Of a stretch of DNA of 64,000 bases, positions 33,670 to 44,769 are shown piece by piece. The notes below the pieces were generated by a model. It did not search any database, was not told the DNA's origin, and saw only the letters and a program-made list of their open reading frames with translations. The DNA lies in NCBI GenBank assembly GCA_038373885.1, contig JAWZYV010012281.1, positions 1-64,000 on the forward strand, read 5' to 3'. The translations under genes and the position numbers were made by a program. How positions within the stretch are numbered: the first letter of the stretch is position 1; each line of letters opens with the position of its first letter. Source of the DNA: Cheiracanthium punctorium (Eukaryota > Arthropoda > Arachnida > Araneae > Cheiracanthiidae).

Positions 33670-34739
33670 ATCAATAACACACGCACACACAAAAAAAGAA
33701 AAAATCAAACGGAGAAAGAAAATAAAACCTGCTTTTATTTAATAATGGTTGATAACAATCTAGATTCAAACATAGTAAACAGGGGTAAGTTTCGTGTTTT
33801 ATATTGCCCCGCCAATATAAAACTAGTAAAATAGAATATTTGGCTCGCACTCAAGTAATTTTTAGGAGGGATTAGTTTAAAAATTACTTTATTTTTAATA
33901 ACTTGTGTTTGTATATTTCTTAAACACACGATACAAAACAAATGAAAATACGAAATAAGTTCTTGATTTTGAAGAGAGGTCTTGTAAAGATACACGAAAT
34001 TGAGAAAAAGAAGAAAATAATTTGTTATCCAAATATTTATAATAATAAAGTAAAAACAACTAACAAGCTGTAATCATATTTTTACATTGGCGTAAATTGG
34101 CATGTAACATTGGTGTGTTGCTAGGCTAGGGCAAACTGCTTCCTCTTGTACAAAATATTTTCGCGAACAGAAAAAGCGGATGTCCTTCAGAAAAAGATTC
34201 CCTCTTCTTGGAATTCGGGTGTCCAGTTTGAAGGTCAACAGATATCCTAATTAGTTGCTCCACGTGCCCGAAATTTTTCAAGGGGTGCGACAGATTCTTT
34301 CCCTTAGGGATAGCCCCCCCCCTCCCCCTGTTTCTTGTTTGGTTTATATAACTTTGTTTTGCTCTTCCTACCATGCGGAAGCATACTACCCAAGCGGAAG
34401 CATAGGGGTGGCGCACCCAAACTCAACAAAGATGAAGAAAGAAGTGACGGGGACGTGGGGGGGGGGGGGTTACTGCATTTTCAGAACTGGGTACAAAACG
34501 ATGCGTCTTGTGGGATCATTTGCGACAAAAATTTTAGAAATGATCAAAATATGGAAATGTGACACCGTGAAAAAAATTGGACATTTTTGTCGTTTTCTGA
34601 ACACTTGTATATCAGAAATGGTGTGCGGGAAAAAACGCGAACGGTAAACGCGCATAATTTTTACTAAATATTGGACATAAACATTCTTTGTTTTGTAATA
34701 TACATGAGAAAGGTAATTGGATCTTATGTCCAAATTTCT
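33670..34739. other. Unassigned, with C- and G-runs
   Basis: Overlapping frames on both strands at 34126-34647 run through C8-9 and G13 runs and look like chance. The C- and G-runs near 34310-34470 resemble the cores of the C/G-run MITEs at 31624 and 39791, but termini are not clear. Confidence 0.4.
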
Positions 34740-35640
34740 TTTGTTTTGGGTAAAGGGGTCAACTTACAGTTCAGTAGGTCTGGGAGTGATAAACCTCTTA
34801 GAAAAGCTATTGTTATTAGGCTTTCCTAAGCATATAACATATGAGCCATAGCAAAAGCGTCGGGAGGGGGGCACAAGGGGTCACGTTCCCCTTCCACCGT
34901 GCCTCCCCTAAACTTCGTCTCAAAAAATTTGTCAAATGAACATTTGTTTGAAAATTTGAGAAACTTTTTTTTTCTGCTCTTATATTCGATATGTGCACCC
35001 CGCCCTCCCTCAAAGCTTTCCTGTACCCCTCCAAAATTTCAGTAGGTCAGGACGCAACGCAGTGATAAGCCTTCCTCAGGAAGCTATTGTTATTAGGTTT
35101 TTCTAAGCGTATAATACATTTGAGGCACAGGATTTGCGTTGGGGAGGACGCAGGGTGAGGGCACGTATCCCTCCCACCCCTTTGCCCTAACTTCATCTCA
35201 AAATCTTTTAAACAAACATTTTTTTAAAATTTAAAAGATACTTCCCTTTTCTGCTCTTAAATTCAATAGGTGCCCCCCTCAAATCTTTCATGTGCCCCTC
35301 TGTGCCCCTACTTTCCACAATTTTTCATGTGCCCCTACTTTCCACAATTCTGTTGGTCTGGAAACAATGATAAGCCTTAATTAGGAGGAAGCTATTGTTA
35401 CTAGGTTAAGTATTGTTTTAAGCGTAAAATACATATGAACCATAGACGTAGTGTCGGGGGTTAAAAAGGGGGGCACGTGCCCCCCAGATAGAATAAACAA
35501 CAGAGTTACTTTATGGTATCGAATAAAATTTTCAGATCATTAAATGTAAATACATACTAAATTTTACTTTATTTACAGCCCTCTTACAAAAATTCCCAAA
35601 AAGGTAAAATGCGCCCCCGTACATTAATGAGGCGATGCAA
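34740..35640. repeat. ~300 bp tandem repeat, 3 units
   Basis: Units contain AGCTATTGTTATTAGG, TTCTAAGCGTATAA, a CGTCGGG...GGGGCAC run, CTTCGTCTCAAAA and TCTGCTCTTA-ATTC blocks. Unit landmarks are near 34818, 35093 and 35401. The third unit diverges after its G-run. Inverted G- and C-runs inside each unit suggest the unit is itself derived from a MITE. Confidence 0.65.
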
Positions 35641-36110
35641 AAGTTTCAGCCTTTCTCATAAAAACGCTTAGAGGTATGTTTAATCAAAGTTGGTGAGGGG
35701 CAATACGCTATACAATGTCAATAAGAGTAAAAGTATTATTATTAAAACTATTCGAGCAAAACTATTAATTTTAATCAGTTATTTATAACCAATATTTGAC
35801 ATTAAGAAATGAGTTTTAAATAATTTTAAACCAGTTTCCTTTAAAATGTTCCCTTAAAATCGGTTTCAATTTTATATCATTTAGAAATGAAAATTTGTTT
35901 AAAAACATTACATATTCCACTAACATTTGATTTAAAGAGTTTTCTTTCTTTCTTTTCTTTTTCTTTTTTTTTTTTTTAAGAAGTTATTTCTGATTGACTA
36001 ATTTAATTATGGAAAATATATACTATGTATATATTTGATTCTTTTAAGGACAGGAGTAATGTTTATATTGAATATTTTCAAAATTAAAAAAATCTGGAGT
36101 GACTCCACTC
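35641..36110. other. Unassigned AT-rich stretch
   Basis: No gene or repeat seen apart from a T/C-rich tract at 35940-35980. Confidence 0.45.
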
Positions 36111-36129
36111 GACTTTCCGAACACTTACG

Positions 36130-36767
36130 ATTAAGATCATTACCAAGCACTTAAGTAAATTTTAATCGATGAATCATTCAAACATATATACCAAATTGAA
36201 ACTCAATCGAATGCACCGTTTAAACGCTCGCGCACTTTCAAGAATTTCTCCCCATATGCCATTATGCCATAACATAAAAGAAAGTTTTGTCGTAGCCCTT
36301 TAGGAGAACTAAAAGTCCTATACACACCAAAATCAATACCGGTCTTAGTATGGTGGTTTATAACATGTATACCGAATTTGAGCTCAATCGAATGTATCGT
36401 TTAAACGCTAGCGCACTTTCAAGAAATTCCCCCCATAGGCCATAATGTAAAAGAAATCTTTGTCGTAGCCCTGTAGAAAAACTATAAGTCCTATACACAC
36501 CAAAATCAATACCGGTCTTGCAACGGTGGTTTATAACATATATACCCAATTTGAGCTCAATCGAATCTACCGTTGAAACGCTAGCGCACTTTCAAGAAAT
36601 TCCCCCCATAAGCCATAATGTAAAAGAAATCTTTGTCGTAGCCCTGTAGAAAAACTATAAGTCCTATACACACCCAAATCAATACCGGTCTTGCGACGGT
36701 GGTTTATGACATATATATCCAATTTGAGCTCAATCGAATGCTCCGTTCAGGAGCTATCGTGTTCACT
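36130..36767. repeat. ~175 bp tandem repeat, 4 units
   Basis: Units share GAGCTCAATCGAATG, ACGCTAGCGCACTTTCAAGA, CCCCCCATA, TTTGTCGTAGCCCTGTAGAA and CAAAATCAATACCGGTCTTG. Landmarks lie near 36204, 36384, 36556 and 36728, a period of 172-180 bp. The second and third units are nearly identical, suggesting recent amplification. The last unit runs into a CA-rich tract. Confidence 0.75.
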
Positions 36768-36830
36768 CACATACACACAAACACACATACACACACACAC
36801 ACATACACATACACACATACATACATACAT
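36768..36830. repeat. (CA)n/(CATA)n microsatellite
   Basis: CA-rich run directly after the last ~175 bp unit; this arrangement (GAGCTATCGTGTTCACTCAC, then CA run) suggests it belongs to the end of the same element. Confidence 0.8.
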
Positions 36831-37560
36831 CTCGTAAAAATAGCATAAATGGATTCAGAAGCCCTCAAAACGTGTAAAAACACCAAAATCTCGAATTCGA
36901 ATTTTTTCATGATTACAATACTTTCCTTACATGGTACATGTTCGGAAAGTTAATATATATGTAAATTTATAATTATAAATCATTCATTATTCTAATAATT
37001 ATTATTTAAAACCGAAGAACTAGCAAAATATATTACCATAAATCAGAATAAACTCTTACACTTAGAAAAAGAAAACCAGTAGTCATAAGCGATATTGTAT
37101 TAGGAATAAGACTGAAGGTTAGAGTAATTATAGCGAACGTGCATGTTACATGTGTGGGTCATATATTCTGTTTTGGGGTTGTTTGGTAGGTGAGAGATGG
37201 TACTTAAGATTGACGAAACTGCTTCAGTTTATTGCTAAATGACTAGTTCTGGTCCTTTTCCTAAGAATCCAAACAAATTAAACGATCAATTTATTCAATT
37301 AATAATTAAGTAATTCAATTATTTCTTTATTTTATTATTTTCAACAGAAGGTCCACAATATATGCATAAAAAAGAGCAAATTTTGTGTTCGTGTGTGTTC
37401 TATGACAAGGCTATACGTATGCTTCACTATACTTATCCCTCTCCCCCCCCTTGAAAGATTTCTGAATACACTGTATTGGGGCTATTTAATTTAATCAAAA
37501 TTTTATTTGCGCAACTGTCCTAAGTTGTGCAGAATTTCTAACAAAATTCAAAGCTTTATA
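36831..37560. other. Unassigned AT-rich stretch
   Basis: No gene or repeat recognised between the CA-rich tract and the Tigger-like element. Confidence 0.45.
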
Positions 37561-37562
37561 TA

Positions 37563-38675
37563 CAGTAAAGAAAGCACCGTTTATACGCTTCTCGTTTATA
37601 CGATTTTTACATTTATACGTGTCCTGCAGTGGTCTGGGTGCTAAACTCTGTTCCCATAAGAACAAGAACACGGCAAGTGAAGCAGCATCCGGCTTGGCCA
37701 GTGCTTGGGAGGATCAACTCCCTCTTGACTCGACTGCTGTGGGTCCGTGTACGCTCATGGGAGCGAGTGTACGTAAAATCCGTCGTGGCTCCAATGTCCC
37801 CCAAGTTGTTAAACGATACCCCTGGGGGTGCCTATTTCAGGGGATTGGTCCCTCCTCTGGAATGGGTTCAAAATGAGGGGACGCCGGCTAAAGTTGGGTT
37901 TCCTCCCACTTAGGCTCATTAAAATGGAAGTCACCCCTTCCGCTCATCGCCTATCTGTATGGGGATCTGGTACCGCTCCACGGTTGCCAGAGTGCATTAG
38001 GAACAACATTTATACGTCGCTTTCATGAAGTCCCGATTCATTCCTATTTATTTTAGCAAAAATGCTTCGTTTATATGACGCCGATATCGGTCATACGTCG
38101 TTTTAAACGTCAACACTTTTCTGTCTCAGCAGTTATTTTCCTGTTTAGACAGACACTTTTGTTATATAGGTCAAATAAAGGATGTATGGAGAGTTGTACC
38201 TTTAGCAATCTTCTTTTAAAGGCGCAGTTGACAATATTGAAGAGTTTAGAATATACTTTGCTTGTCAGAACACGAAGGAAAAAGCATCTCATTAACTTCA
38301 TTAACAGTCTGTAATGCTTTAATTAATAAGCATAGACATCACATCAGGTGACTAAATAATTTATTAAATTCAAGTTCTGTAACAAAAAATCATAATTGTT
38401 ATTCGCTCATAATTGATATTCACTGTAAATACTAAGTATATGCGGTATTTAAGATATAGTACAATAAAGATACAATTTGTTTCACATTTGAGATTTTATA
38501 AAAATCTAGCAATTCTTTCTATTGTAAAAACTAATATGAATAATTTACAATTACATAAATTTGAATTAGTAATGTTGAACCGGTAATAATCAAAGTTTTT
38601 TATTAATGTTTCATGTTTGATTTATACGTCGTTTCAGTTCGGTCCCTTGAAAAACCTATAAACGGTGCTCTACTA
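37563..38675. mobile_element. Tigger/pogo-like non-autonomous element
   Basis: Left end CAGTAAAGAAAGCACCGTTTATACG-like and right end, inverted, TAGTAGAGCACCGTTTATAG, both next to TA (37561-37562 and 38676-38677). The ends resemble Tigger termini (CAGTAGAACC...TTTATACG, TCAAGGGACC). TTTATACG motifs recur inside near 37592, 38010 and 38632. No DDE transposase is readable. Length without the SINE and its extra target copy is about 716 bp. Confidence 0.65.
37621..38005 (+). mobile_element. CAA-tailed SINE (family S), 385 bp, 12 bp TSD
   Basis: Starts GTCCTGCAGTGGTCTGGGTG and ends in GAACAACA. Perfect 12 bp duplications ACATTTATACGT flank it (37609-37620 and 38006-38017). The body has AAACTCTGTTCCCATAAGAA, GTGAAGCAGCATCC, CGTCGTGGCTCCAATGTCC, AACGATACCCCTGGGGGTGC and GGTTCAAAATGAGG blocks shared with copies at 62708-63051 and 52479-53735, which end in longer CAACAACAAC tails. 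The start has an A-box-like CAGTGGTCTGG, so a tRNA origin is possible; a proper B box at the usual distance is not seen. Confidence 0.75.
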
Positions 38676-38867
38676 TAATTTCAAAAGCAAATGAAACTCC
38701 TATCCACCATACATATAATTACGCAGTTTCTGGAATAAATAAATAAAAATAAATACTATGTTTTCGGTGTGACATCATATATTCAGATTAAATTTGAATT
38801 TCTTTTACTTCAAATTCCCACACGTACTAATATGGTTACCAGTAGCGCATAAGCGTAAAGTTTTCAA
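38676..38867. other. Unassigned
   Basis: Short AT-rich spacer; nothing recognised. Confidence 0.4.
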
Positions 38868-38911
38868 AAATATTGGGGGAGGGCGGGCCCCACAACCACA
38901 TATATTCACGT

Positions 38912-39078
38912 CAGTGGCGTAGCCAAGGGGGGGTTAGGGGTGTCATAACCACCCCCCATGAGGAATTTTTTGCCATACAAAATGTAGTTTCTTCACTCCC
39001 TTATCACACACCCGTATACATATATGTGAGTTGCAGAAGGCGTAACACCCCCATGAAAAATTTCTGGCTACGCCACTG
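38912..39078. mobile_element. hAT-like MITE (CAGTGGCGTAGCCA), 167 bp, 8 bp TSD
   Basis: Terminal inverted repeats CAGTGGCGTAGCCA at both ends and perfect 8 bp duplications ATTCACGT (38904-38911 and 39079-39086), the hallmark of hAT elements. Inside are a G-run, CCATGAGGAATTTTTTGCC and GTGAGTTGCAG blocks. A diverged copy in the opposite orientation is at 39791-39971. Confidence 0.85.
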
Positions 39079-39102
39079 ATTCACGTACATATATAACTTA
39101 GT

Positions 39103-39279
39103 CATAGCTGCCAACTATTACGGAATATAACCACTTTTTCTACATGATTTTTCGGCTTAAGATATAGCAAAATTTTTGTGCTGTGATCGCGAGCTGGTAA
39201 CTATTTTGAAAAAAATAATTAAAAAATATACTGTTTACAAAAAGTGGTTAATTATATTCCGTAGTAGTTGGCAGCTATG
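39103..39279. mobile_element. 177 bp MITE (CATAGCTGCCAACTA), complete
   Basis: CATAGCTGCCAACTATTACG on the left and its inverted match CGTAGTAGTTGGCAGCTATG on the right, continuing for about 45 bp (GGAATATAACCACTTTTT; GTGGTTAATTATATTCC). Flanks are ACTTAGT and ACTTACT. The outer 13 bp are the same as those of the 162 bp family, but the inside differs (TACTGTTTACAAAAAGTGG). Degraded relatives occur at 18-97, 10392, 23282, 27955, 40336, 47830 and near 59525. Confidence 0.8.
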
Positions 39280-39344
39280 ACTTACTATATATAAGTGTAA
39301 ATTATTGGAGGCGCTCGAGCTCTATGGGTCCACAGAATTCTACA

Positions 39345-39790
39345 CCTATGTAAGGTAAGTATCCATGTTAGTATCTTCCTACCATGTTATAAGTTAAAAA
39401 TAGAAGCAAAGTAAAAAATCCAAAGGAGGAAAAAGCAAATATTTTCGATGAGATAGTGCATTTCAGACACATATGAACTTTTCTTCATTTCATACTTTAC
39501 ATTGCATAATCTGATTTTAATTAACCAGAGCCTGGCGAGGGCAGCTTATAGTAACATTGTGGGTTACGTGGCGTCACAATGAATACTAAATCATGATTGA
39601 AATCAAAAGAAGAAAAAATTTAAAAGTACAAGGTTTTTTTTAAACGCTTGTAAATGGCGTGAATACTTTTTTATGTTAGTATAAATTAGTTTTCGGTATT
39701 TAGTGGTAAATTATTGGGTGGGCTCAGCCCCTAATCACAATTTATTGGGGGGGCACGAGCCCCACGGGCCCATATAAATCTACGCCTATG
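39345..39790. other. Unassigned; ends in a C/G-run MITE piece
   Basis: No gene. 39715-39790 is a fragment with a G-run, GGCACGAGCCCCACGGGCCC and CTACGCCTATG end. Confidence 0.45.
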
Positions 39791-39971
39791 CAGTAGCGTA
39801 GCCAGAAATTTTTCATGAGGGGGGGGGGGATGCAGTAGTCGTAACACTACTGCAACTCACATATATATGTATACGTGTGTGTGTGATAAGGGAGTGAAGA
39901 ATATACATTTTGTATTGCAAAAAATTCCTCATGGGTTGGTGACCCCTATCCCCCCCTTCGCTATGCCCCTG
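39791..39971. mobile_element. Diverged hAT-like MITE, opposite orientation
   Basis: CAGTAGCGTAGCCAGAAATT at the left and, inverted, CAGGGGCATAGCGAAGG at the right. The inside matches 38912-39078 reversed (CTGCAACTCACATATA, TGATAAGGGAGTGAAGAATA, TTGCAAAAAATTCCTCATGG). It has a G11 run. No target duplication is clear. Confidence 0.7.
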
Positions 39972-40094
39972 ACGGTTACTAATATATGTACTAATGTGGC
40001 TATATGTAACTAATTGTTATTGTTTATATTAATTTCCAATAAAATAGTATTAATGAACTAGTAAAAATATGGTAATAAAATCGCAGTCCTTAAT

Positions 40095-40252
40095 TTTGCG
40101 AGACTCGCGAGACAAGACAAGCAATTTCTCTGCGAGACGCGAGACGAGACAAAGTGTTAGCGAGACGAGACGAGACGCGAGACGAGACAGAGGTTTACCA
40201 CTGCGAGACGAGACGAGACAGCCCCGATTCTCGTCTCGCGCGTCTCGCGTCC
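40095..40252. repeat. CGAGACG low-complexity tract B
   Basis: GCGAGACGAGACGAGACGCG-type repeats ending in the complementary TCTCGCGCGTCTCGCG form; partner of tract A at 29886-30095 and also placed at the edge of the duplicated block. Confidence 0.75.
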
Positions 40253-41365
40253 ATTCCTATCCAGCTTCTTCCGTTGAAAATGAAAAGAATTGTCGCAAAT
40301 TCGATGAGGAAGAACAAAGCGACTTGAATCAGCAGAGTTGTCAACTCCTACGGGATATAGTTAAAGACATTTTTAAACGGTGATTGTTTTAAGATATTTT
40401 TTCGAAATGATAATCTTCCCACATTCATAGCTTGGAATATTTGCTATAATTTAAACCAAACACTACTCTTTAAAAAGAGTGATTATTTATATTCCGGAGC
40501 AGTTGGCAACTCTCGATTAAGTAACTTCCTTTTTCTTAAATTTCTTATTTGTATGACTTTTTTCGGTAAATATCTATATACGTTATTAATTACGTCTTCA
40601 ACAAAGAGAAAAATTTTCCTCAAATTTTTTGTTTCTTTAATTTTCTCCTTTACAAGAAGGAGATGTTTGTAGTTGCAGAGTAAATTCAACTTACCTAGAT
40701 ATATCAAAAATTAATTAAATCACAATCAATAGATCAAATAAAAGAGAGGCACATTTTATTTTTAACTAAATAAACTTTACTTACAAAATTGGTATTCACA
40801 TGTTTCATTATAAATGACATTACAAGTGACAGTAATTGATAGATGAGCATTTTAGAATGTGTATGTTATAATCAGACGAAAAATTGAAAAGAATATTTCT
40901 CTACTCATTAGTGAGTTACATAATATGGAATAATGAAGATGAAATCGATATTTGTGTGTACAAGATTGTTAATTTTATTCTTGTAGCACTTTTTTCAAAT
41001 ATGACGTTAGTTTATTTTGAAAACATTTACAATGAACATTTCTTGCATTTTGAAAGCAAAAAGTTATTTTTTAGCGAAATAACATAGAAAGATACAGCAG
41101 TATTTCACATTAATGCTGCTTTATTTGCTTAAGAGTATATCTGCTTGCTGCCATTATTATTACTGTTTATTAGTATTAATATTATACCATTTATTGTTAT
41201 TGTAATTATTATTATTCATCAGCTTTGTTTTTTATCTGTTCTTCATATTTGCAGTAGACATTCTTTGAATTCTGGAAATAAATTTGCTTTTGTTAAGCTT
41301 TCAACTATGCAAGAAATCTAAACAATATTGGTTGGCTTGAAGGTGATATTTCGTAGGCCTGCGAA
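40253..41365. repeat. Duplicated block D2 (relative of 28840-29885)
   Basis: AAAAGAATTGTCGCAAATTC, CGTCTTCAACAAAGAG, GGCACATTTTATTTTTAACT, AATGACATTACAAGTGACAG and GGAATAATGAAGATGAAATC follow the order seen in block D1. A 177 bp-family MITE (about 40336-40513) is inserted here and absent from D1. The last part (41029-41365) is found again at 45450-45800. Confidence 0.65.
40336..40513. mobile_element. MITE of the 177 bp family, inside block D2
   Basis: GTTGTCAACTCCTACGGGAT on the left and, inverted, GTTGCCAACTGCTCCGGAAT on the right, with ATAGTTAAAG and GAGTGATTATTTATA next to them. Not present in block D1, so inserted after the duplication. Confidence 0.65.
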
Positions 41366-41876
41366 TTTTTCTGCCTTTCACCCCGACTTGTTCAGACTCG
41401 ATCTGATACAGACAAAATTTTACAAAGACATAAAACAAAAAGCAGAAAGTAAGGCATAGCATGAAGTAAACCCAAAAACATTAAAGGAAGAGCTGGAAGA
41501 AGTGAAAAAAGAAAGAAAGATAGATAGAATAAGAAACTCCTCAAAGATTAATGAAGAAGGGGGAAACACGAAGCGCCACGCTCAACTAGCAACATGGCCC
41601 TGAGGACACAGACTTCCCCAAGACCATCTGATATTGGTTTTACAAACAAAAGTAATTTTAATGGCGTTACAAACAAAAAACCTTTGGAGGATTCTGAAAC
41701 GATTCATATTTGGACGCGCCTGAAATCTCAACATTTAAGACAACGAAGTATATCCAGAAGCTTAACGTTAAAAGACACCACTGAACAAAAGCCGAGTGTA
41801 TAAGATGCTAAAAATTGGAGATGCTGAAGTGCTCAGATCCAGTGATCTGACCTATAGCGCGGCTAACGATATGACG
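41366..41876 (+). other. ~510 bp block present in D2 but not at 45800; A-rich frames
   Basis: At 45800 the sequence equal to 41365 is followed directly by that equal to 41877, so this block was gained here or lost there. It is purine-rich. One frame gives NPKTLKEELEEVKKERKIDR followed by IRNSSKINEEGGNTKRHAQL (about 41465-41590), which looks like a charged helical protein; another opens at 41594 with MALRTQTSPRPSDIGFTNKS and runs 69 codons. I do not recognise either. They may be pieces of a retroposed or captured gene, or chance. Confidence 0.3.
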
Positions 41877-41990
41877 GTCTGGAGTTTTCTGCGGATATAT
41901 ATGGTAACATGAATACGCGTTATAACCTCTTAAAACGGCCTCTGCAATAGGCATCCCACCTTAAGCAGATAGATCTCGCCACCTTCAGTC
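41877..41990. repeat. Dispersed repeat (TCTGGAGTTTTC / ACGCGTTA family)
   Basis: ACGGTCTGGAGTTTTCTGCGG, then a GATATA-GTAAC segment, ACGCGTTATAACC, and AAGCAGATAGATCTCG. Copies at 45800-45910 and 48120-48290. The copy at 48120 has GC-rich CCTGGCCGCGCGGCCGTCG just before, so a structured-RNA origin is possible. Confidence 0.55.
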
Positions 41991-43210
41991 CGATTAGTCC
42001 GATAGTCAGCAGATAGATGACGCGCACATCACATGGTATACTACCGCTATGATAAAAATAATTGAAATCCATTTCCCCGAGGGTGTGCCTTCTCCTTGTT
42101 AGTATGCATAAAAACTGCTTATGATTTGCACAACAAGTGTATACTTTCAAAATATTCAAACATATACGCTTTTTATGTACAAATTGTATACAATCTATAT
42201 GTTTTTGCAAAATAGGTGCAGACTTTTTCTAGCTGGGTAGGTGCTATAATTTTCGATTATTTATATAAAAAACTACTCAATGGATAGCTATATAGTTATC
42301 TATATAAATAAAGCAATGTGTAAACTGTTCGTTAGTTTGTCTGTCTGTGTCTCGCGTAGCTCCGAAACGGGTGATCGTAGACCTACCAAATTTTGTACGG
42401 TAATTCTCCAAGACGGTTCCCGACACACCTCGAAGCGATTTTTTTGAAATTCGAATTATTTTAGAGATATCGATAAAACACGTGTCGCAAAATGATCATT
42501 TTTGTTCTTGCCATTTCGCAATTGAAACCCCGCAGTGGAAAGAGCGAGGTTTTGAGCATATCTAGGTTGCCATTTTTGGCAAGTTTATTAAATTATTCAG
42601 ACTGTTGAAGTAAAAATAAAAGAATAGCGATTTTTTTTGGGTTATTTGTAAGGCTATTTCTTAATTAAAATATCGTGTGCATGTGAAATCAGAGCAGGAA
42701 TAAAATGATTTATACACAAAATAAAAATAGAATTTGGAAATTTTCAGAAAATAAATGTGCGCCTTTTTAATTTGGCGAAAAATAAAAGGGGTTGATGTGC
42801 GATTTTGAGGGGGATTCTAACGCTTGGCGCTATTTATCGCAATTTAATCGTCTGCTATTTGGGTTATGAATACATCTGAGAATTAGTTTTTGAAATTTTC
42901 CTTCAGTTGGGATTGCGCAATTTTCTGAGCAGCTTTTCTGCATCTATTTCTAATGTATTACATCCAGAAAAAGGATGTTAGAAATATCAATTTTAATTTT
43001 GTTTAATCACGTTCGTGAATAATGATATACTTTCCAACTTAATGAAATGAAAGAAGGAACGAAAATAGGGAAGACCCATGGATTATAATACGCTTTTAAT
43101 ATATAGCACTTTGATGCGTATTTAAAATCTGAAAGTGTGTCAGATTTTCCATGATTCTAGCGCTTGGCGCAATTTAATGAGAGGGTATTTTTAAAAACAA
43201 GCGTAGGTTA

Positions 43211-43260
43211 TCTTATAAATAAAAATGAAATTCTGTTTGTCAGTTTGTGGATTTGGGTAG
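43211..43260 (+). other. Second Helitron-type 5' end inside the Helitron
   Basis: TCTTATAAATAAAAATGAAA followed by TTCTGTTTGTCAGTTTGTGG resembles a Helitron start and is also preceded by A. It may mark a Helitron inserted within the first, or an end-bypass fusion. Confidence 0.5.
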
Positions 43261-43859
43261 TATACAAATCCACAAAAATGGACCTGTCAGCCTGAAATTT
43301 TGCACAGATATGTTAAATAATATAGAATAAATGATAGTCCACACACTTTAAAACTTTGAAAGTCTAAGCGATCTAGCTTCAGAATTCTCGCCAATTGAGT
43401 ACATTGATTTAATTTGGGGGAATTCCGCCAAATTTCAGAAAATTGAAATCTTCGCATTTTGTACATCGAGCTAACGATGAATGAAACACGTAAATAGTTG
43501 ATAATTTTAAAAATGCGGCTGTATTAAGGGATTCCACTTTTCAAATAAATGCCTGCTTTACTGTTTGGCGGTCGAACTATTTCCCATTTTGATTGCTGCT
43601 AAGTCATTGCTTCGAATGATTCCCTGAAAAAACTCTTGCAAAATGGCGTATGTTGGCACTTTGGCGAGGCTTAGATTTGAAACTGGATTTTATTTGAGAC
43701 TGGTATATATAATAAGACTGGTTATAGATAAAAATGATTGTTGGTATGTGTGTATGCGGTTGAAAAACTCCAGCACCGTTTCACCGATCACCACGAAATT
43801 TGGTTCACCTAAGTCTTTTATCATGGAGAAGGTTTTTATGCTATCCGTTTTCCTCTAAC

Positions 43860-44600
43860 ATGCCACTAGGTGAGCAGCAGAACGTCGAATTCTATTCCGT
43901 TTAGCCGTTTGCTATGCGAATATCGTCCAATCAATATCGATGAAATTTGTTACAGGCGGATATTAGAAAACGGAGAATATTTTCCAGTATCCATTTTGCT
44001 GTAACTTGCCGCTAAATGGAGCTGCAACGCATCAACTTCTATACCGTTCGAAAGACCGGAATAAAATTGTTTATACTTACACATTTGAGCACGAAGAATA
44101 TATTCTAACTGTGTTACTTTTGATGTTACTCACCACTAGATGCCACTGCAATGCATTATTATTTTAGCTCGCCACTAGATGACGCTGCAGCAGGCCAAAT
44201 TCTTGACCATTCAAACGGTCGCTATGAAAATCAGTATGCTATTTGAACAATGAGAATATTTTGGCGTTATCTATTTTGCTATAACTCGCGACTTGACGGC
44301 GCTGTAGCAAATCATTACTTTAATTAACCACTAAATGGCCCTGCAGTGAATCACTTCTTGACTGTGCAATTGATCGCTATGAAAATAGGTGGTACATAGA
44401 TATTTGAACACGGAGAAGAGTTTGGCGCGATCCATTTTCCTATAACTTGACACTAGATGTCGCGTCAACAGATGAACTTCAGGACTATCCAGCCGATCGC
44501 TATGAAAATTCGTATACATCGTATCTGAATGCGAAGAATAGTTTCGCCGCATCCGTTTTGCTAAAATTCGCCACTAGATTGCGCTAAGCCTCATCGCCTT
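43860..44600 (+). repeat. Tandem array of ~120 bp units in the Helitron
   Basis: Recurring CGCCACTAGATGNCGCTGCA, CGATCGCTATGAAAAT-GGTA, TTGAACACGGAGAATA and CCATTTTGCTATAACT blocks. Starts near 43864, 44009, 44129, 44171, 44290, 44329, 44451 and 44571. Spacing is mostly near 120 bp, with shorter intervals where units are partial. Confidence 0.7.
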
Positions 44601-44769
44601 CTGCACCATACAAACGATTGCCTTGAAATCCGGTATGCATGATTATTGAACACAATATAACGCGATATAAATTTTGCTATATCTCTTTATACAATAAACA
44701 GTAATCACAACAAATCTTAGCATCAAAAAGTCCATTCATTCCCGTGCGAAGAACGGGTACTTCTGCTAG

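Larger units (their letters stand above)
38868..39344. mobile_element. Old C/G-run MITE split by two younger MITEs
   Basis: The outer sequence has TATTGGGGGAGGGCGGGCCCC at the left and TATTGGAGGCGCTCGAGC...CTACACCTATG at the right, both resembling the piece at 39715-39790 (TTGGGGGGGCACGAGCCCC...CTACGCCTATG). The two inner elements (38912-39078 and 39103-39279) carry their own target duplications, so they are later arrivals. Confidence 0.5.
42299..44769 (+). mobile_element. Helitron, non-autonomous, 2471 bp
   Basis: Starts TCTATATAAATAAAGCAATG after A. Ends with hairpin CCCGTGCGAAGAACGGG, then TACTTCTGCTAG followed by T: a textbook Helitron end with CTAG and A/T insertion site. The 5' region (TTTGTCTGTCTGTGTCTCGC, CTCCGAAACGGGTGATCG) is typical. 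No Rep or helicase is encoded. A second TC start (43211) and a tandem array (43860-44600) lie inside, so it may be a composite of two Helitrons sharing one 3' end. Confidence 0.85.

Noticed and set aside
34126..34647. Overlapping frames of 96 and 130 codons on opposite strands
   Set aside because: They cross long C- and G-runs and show no family features; frames of this size are expected where such runs exclude stops.
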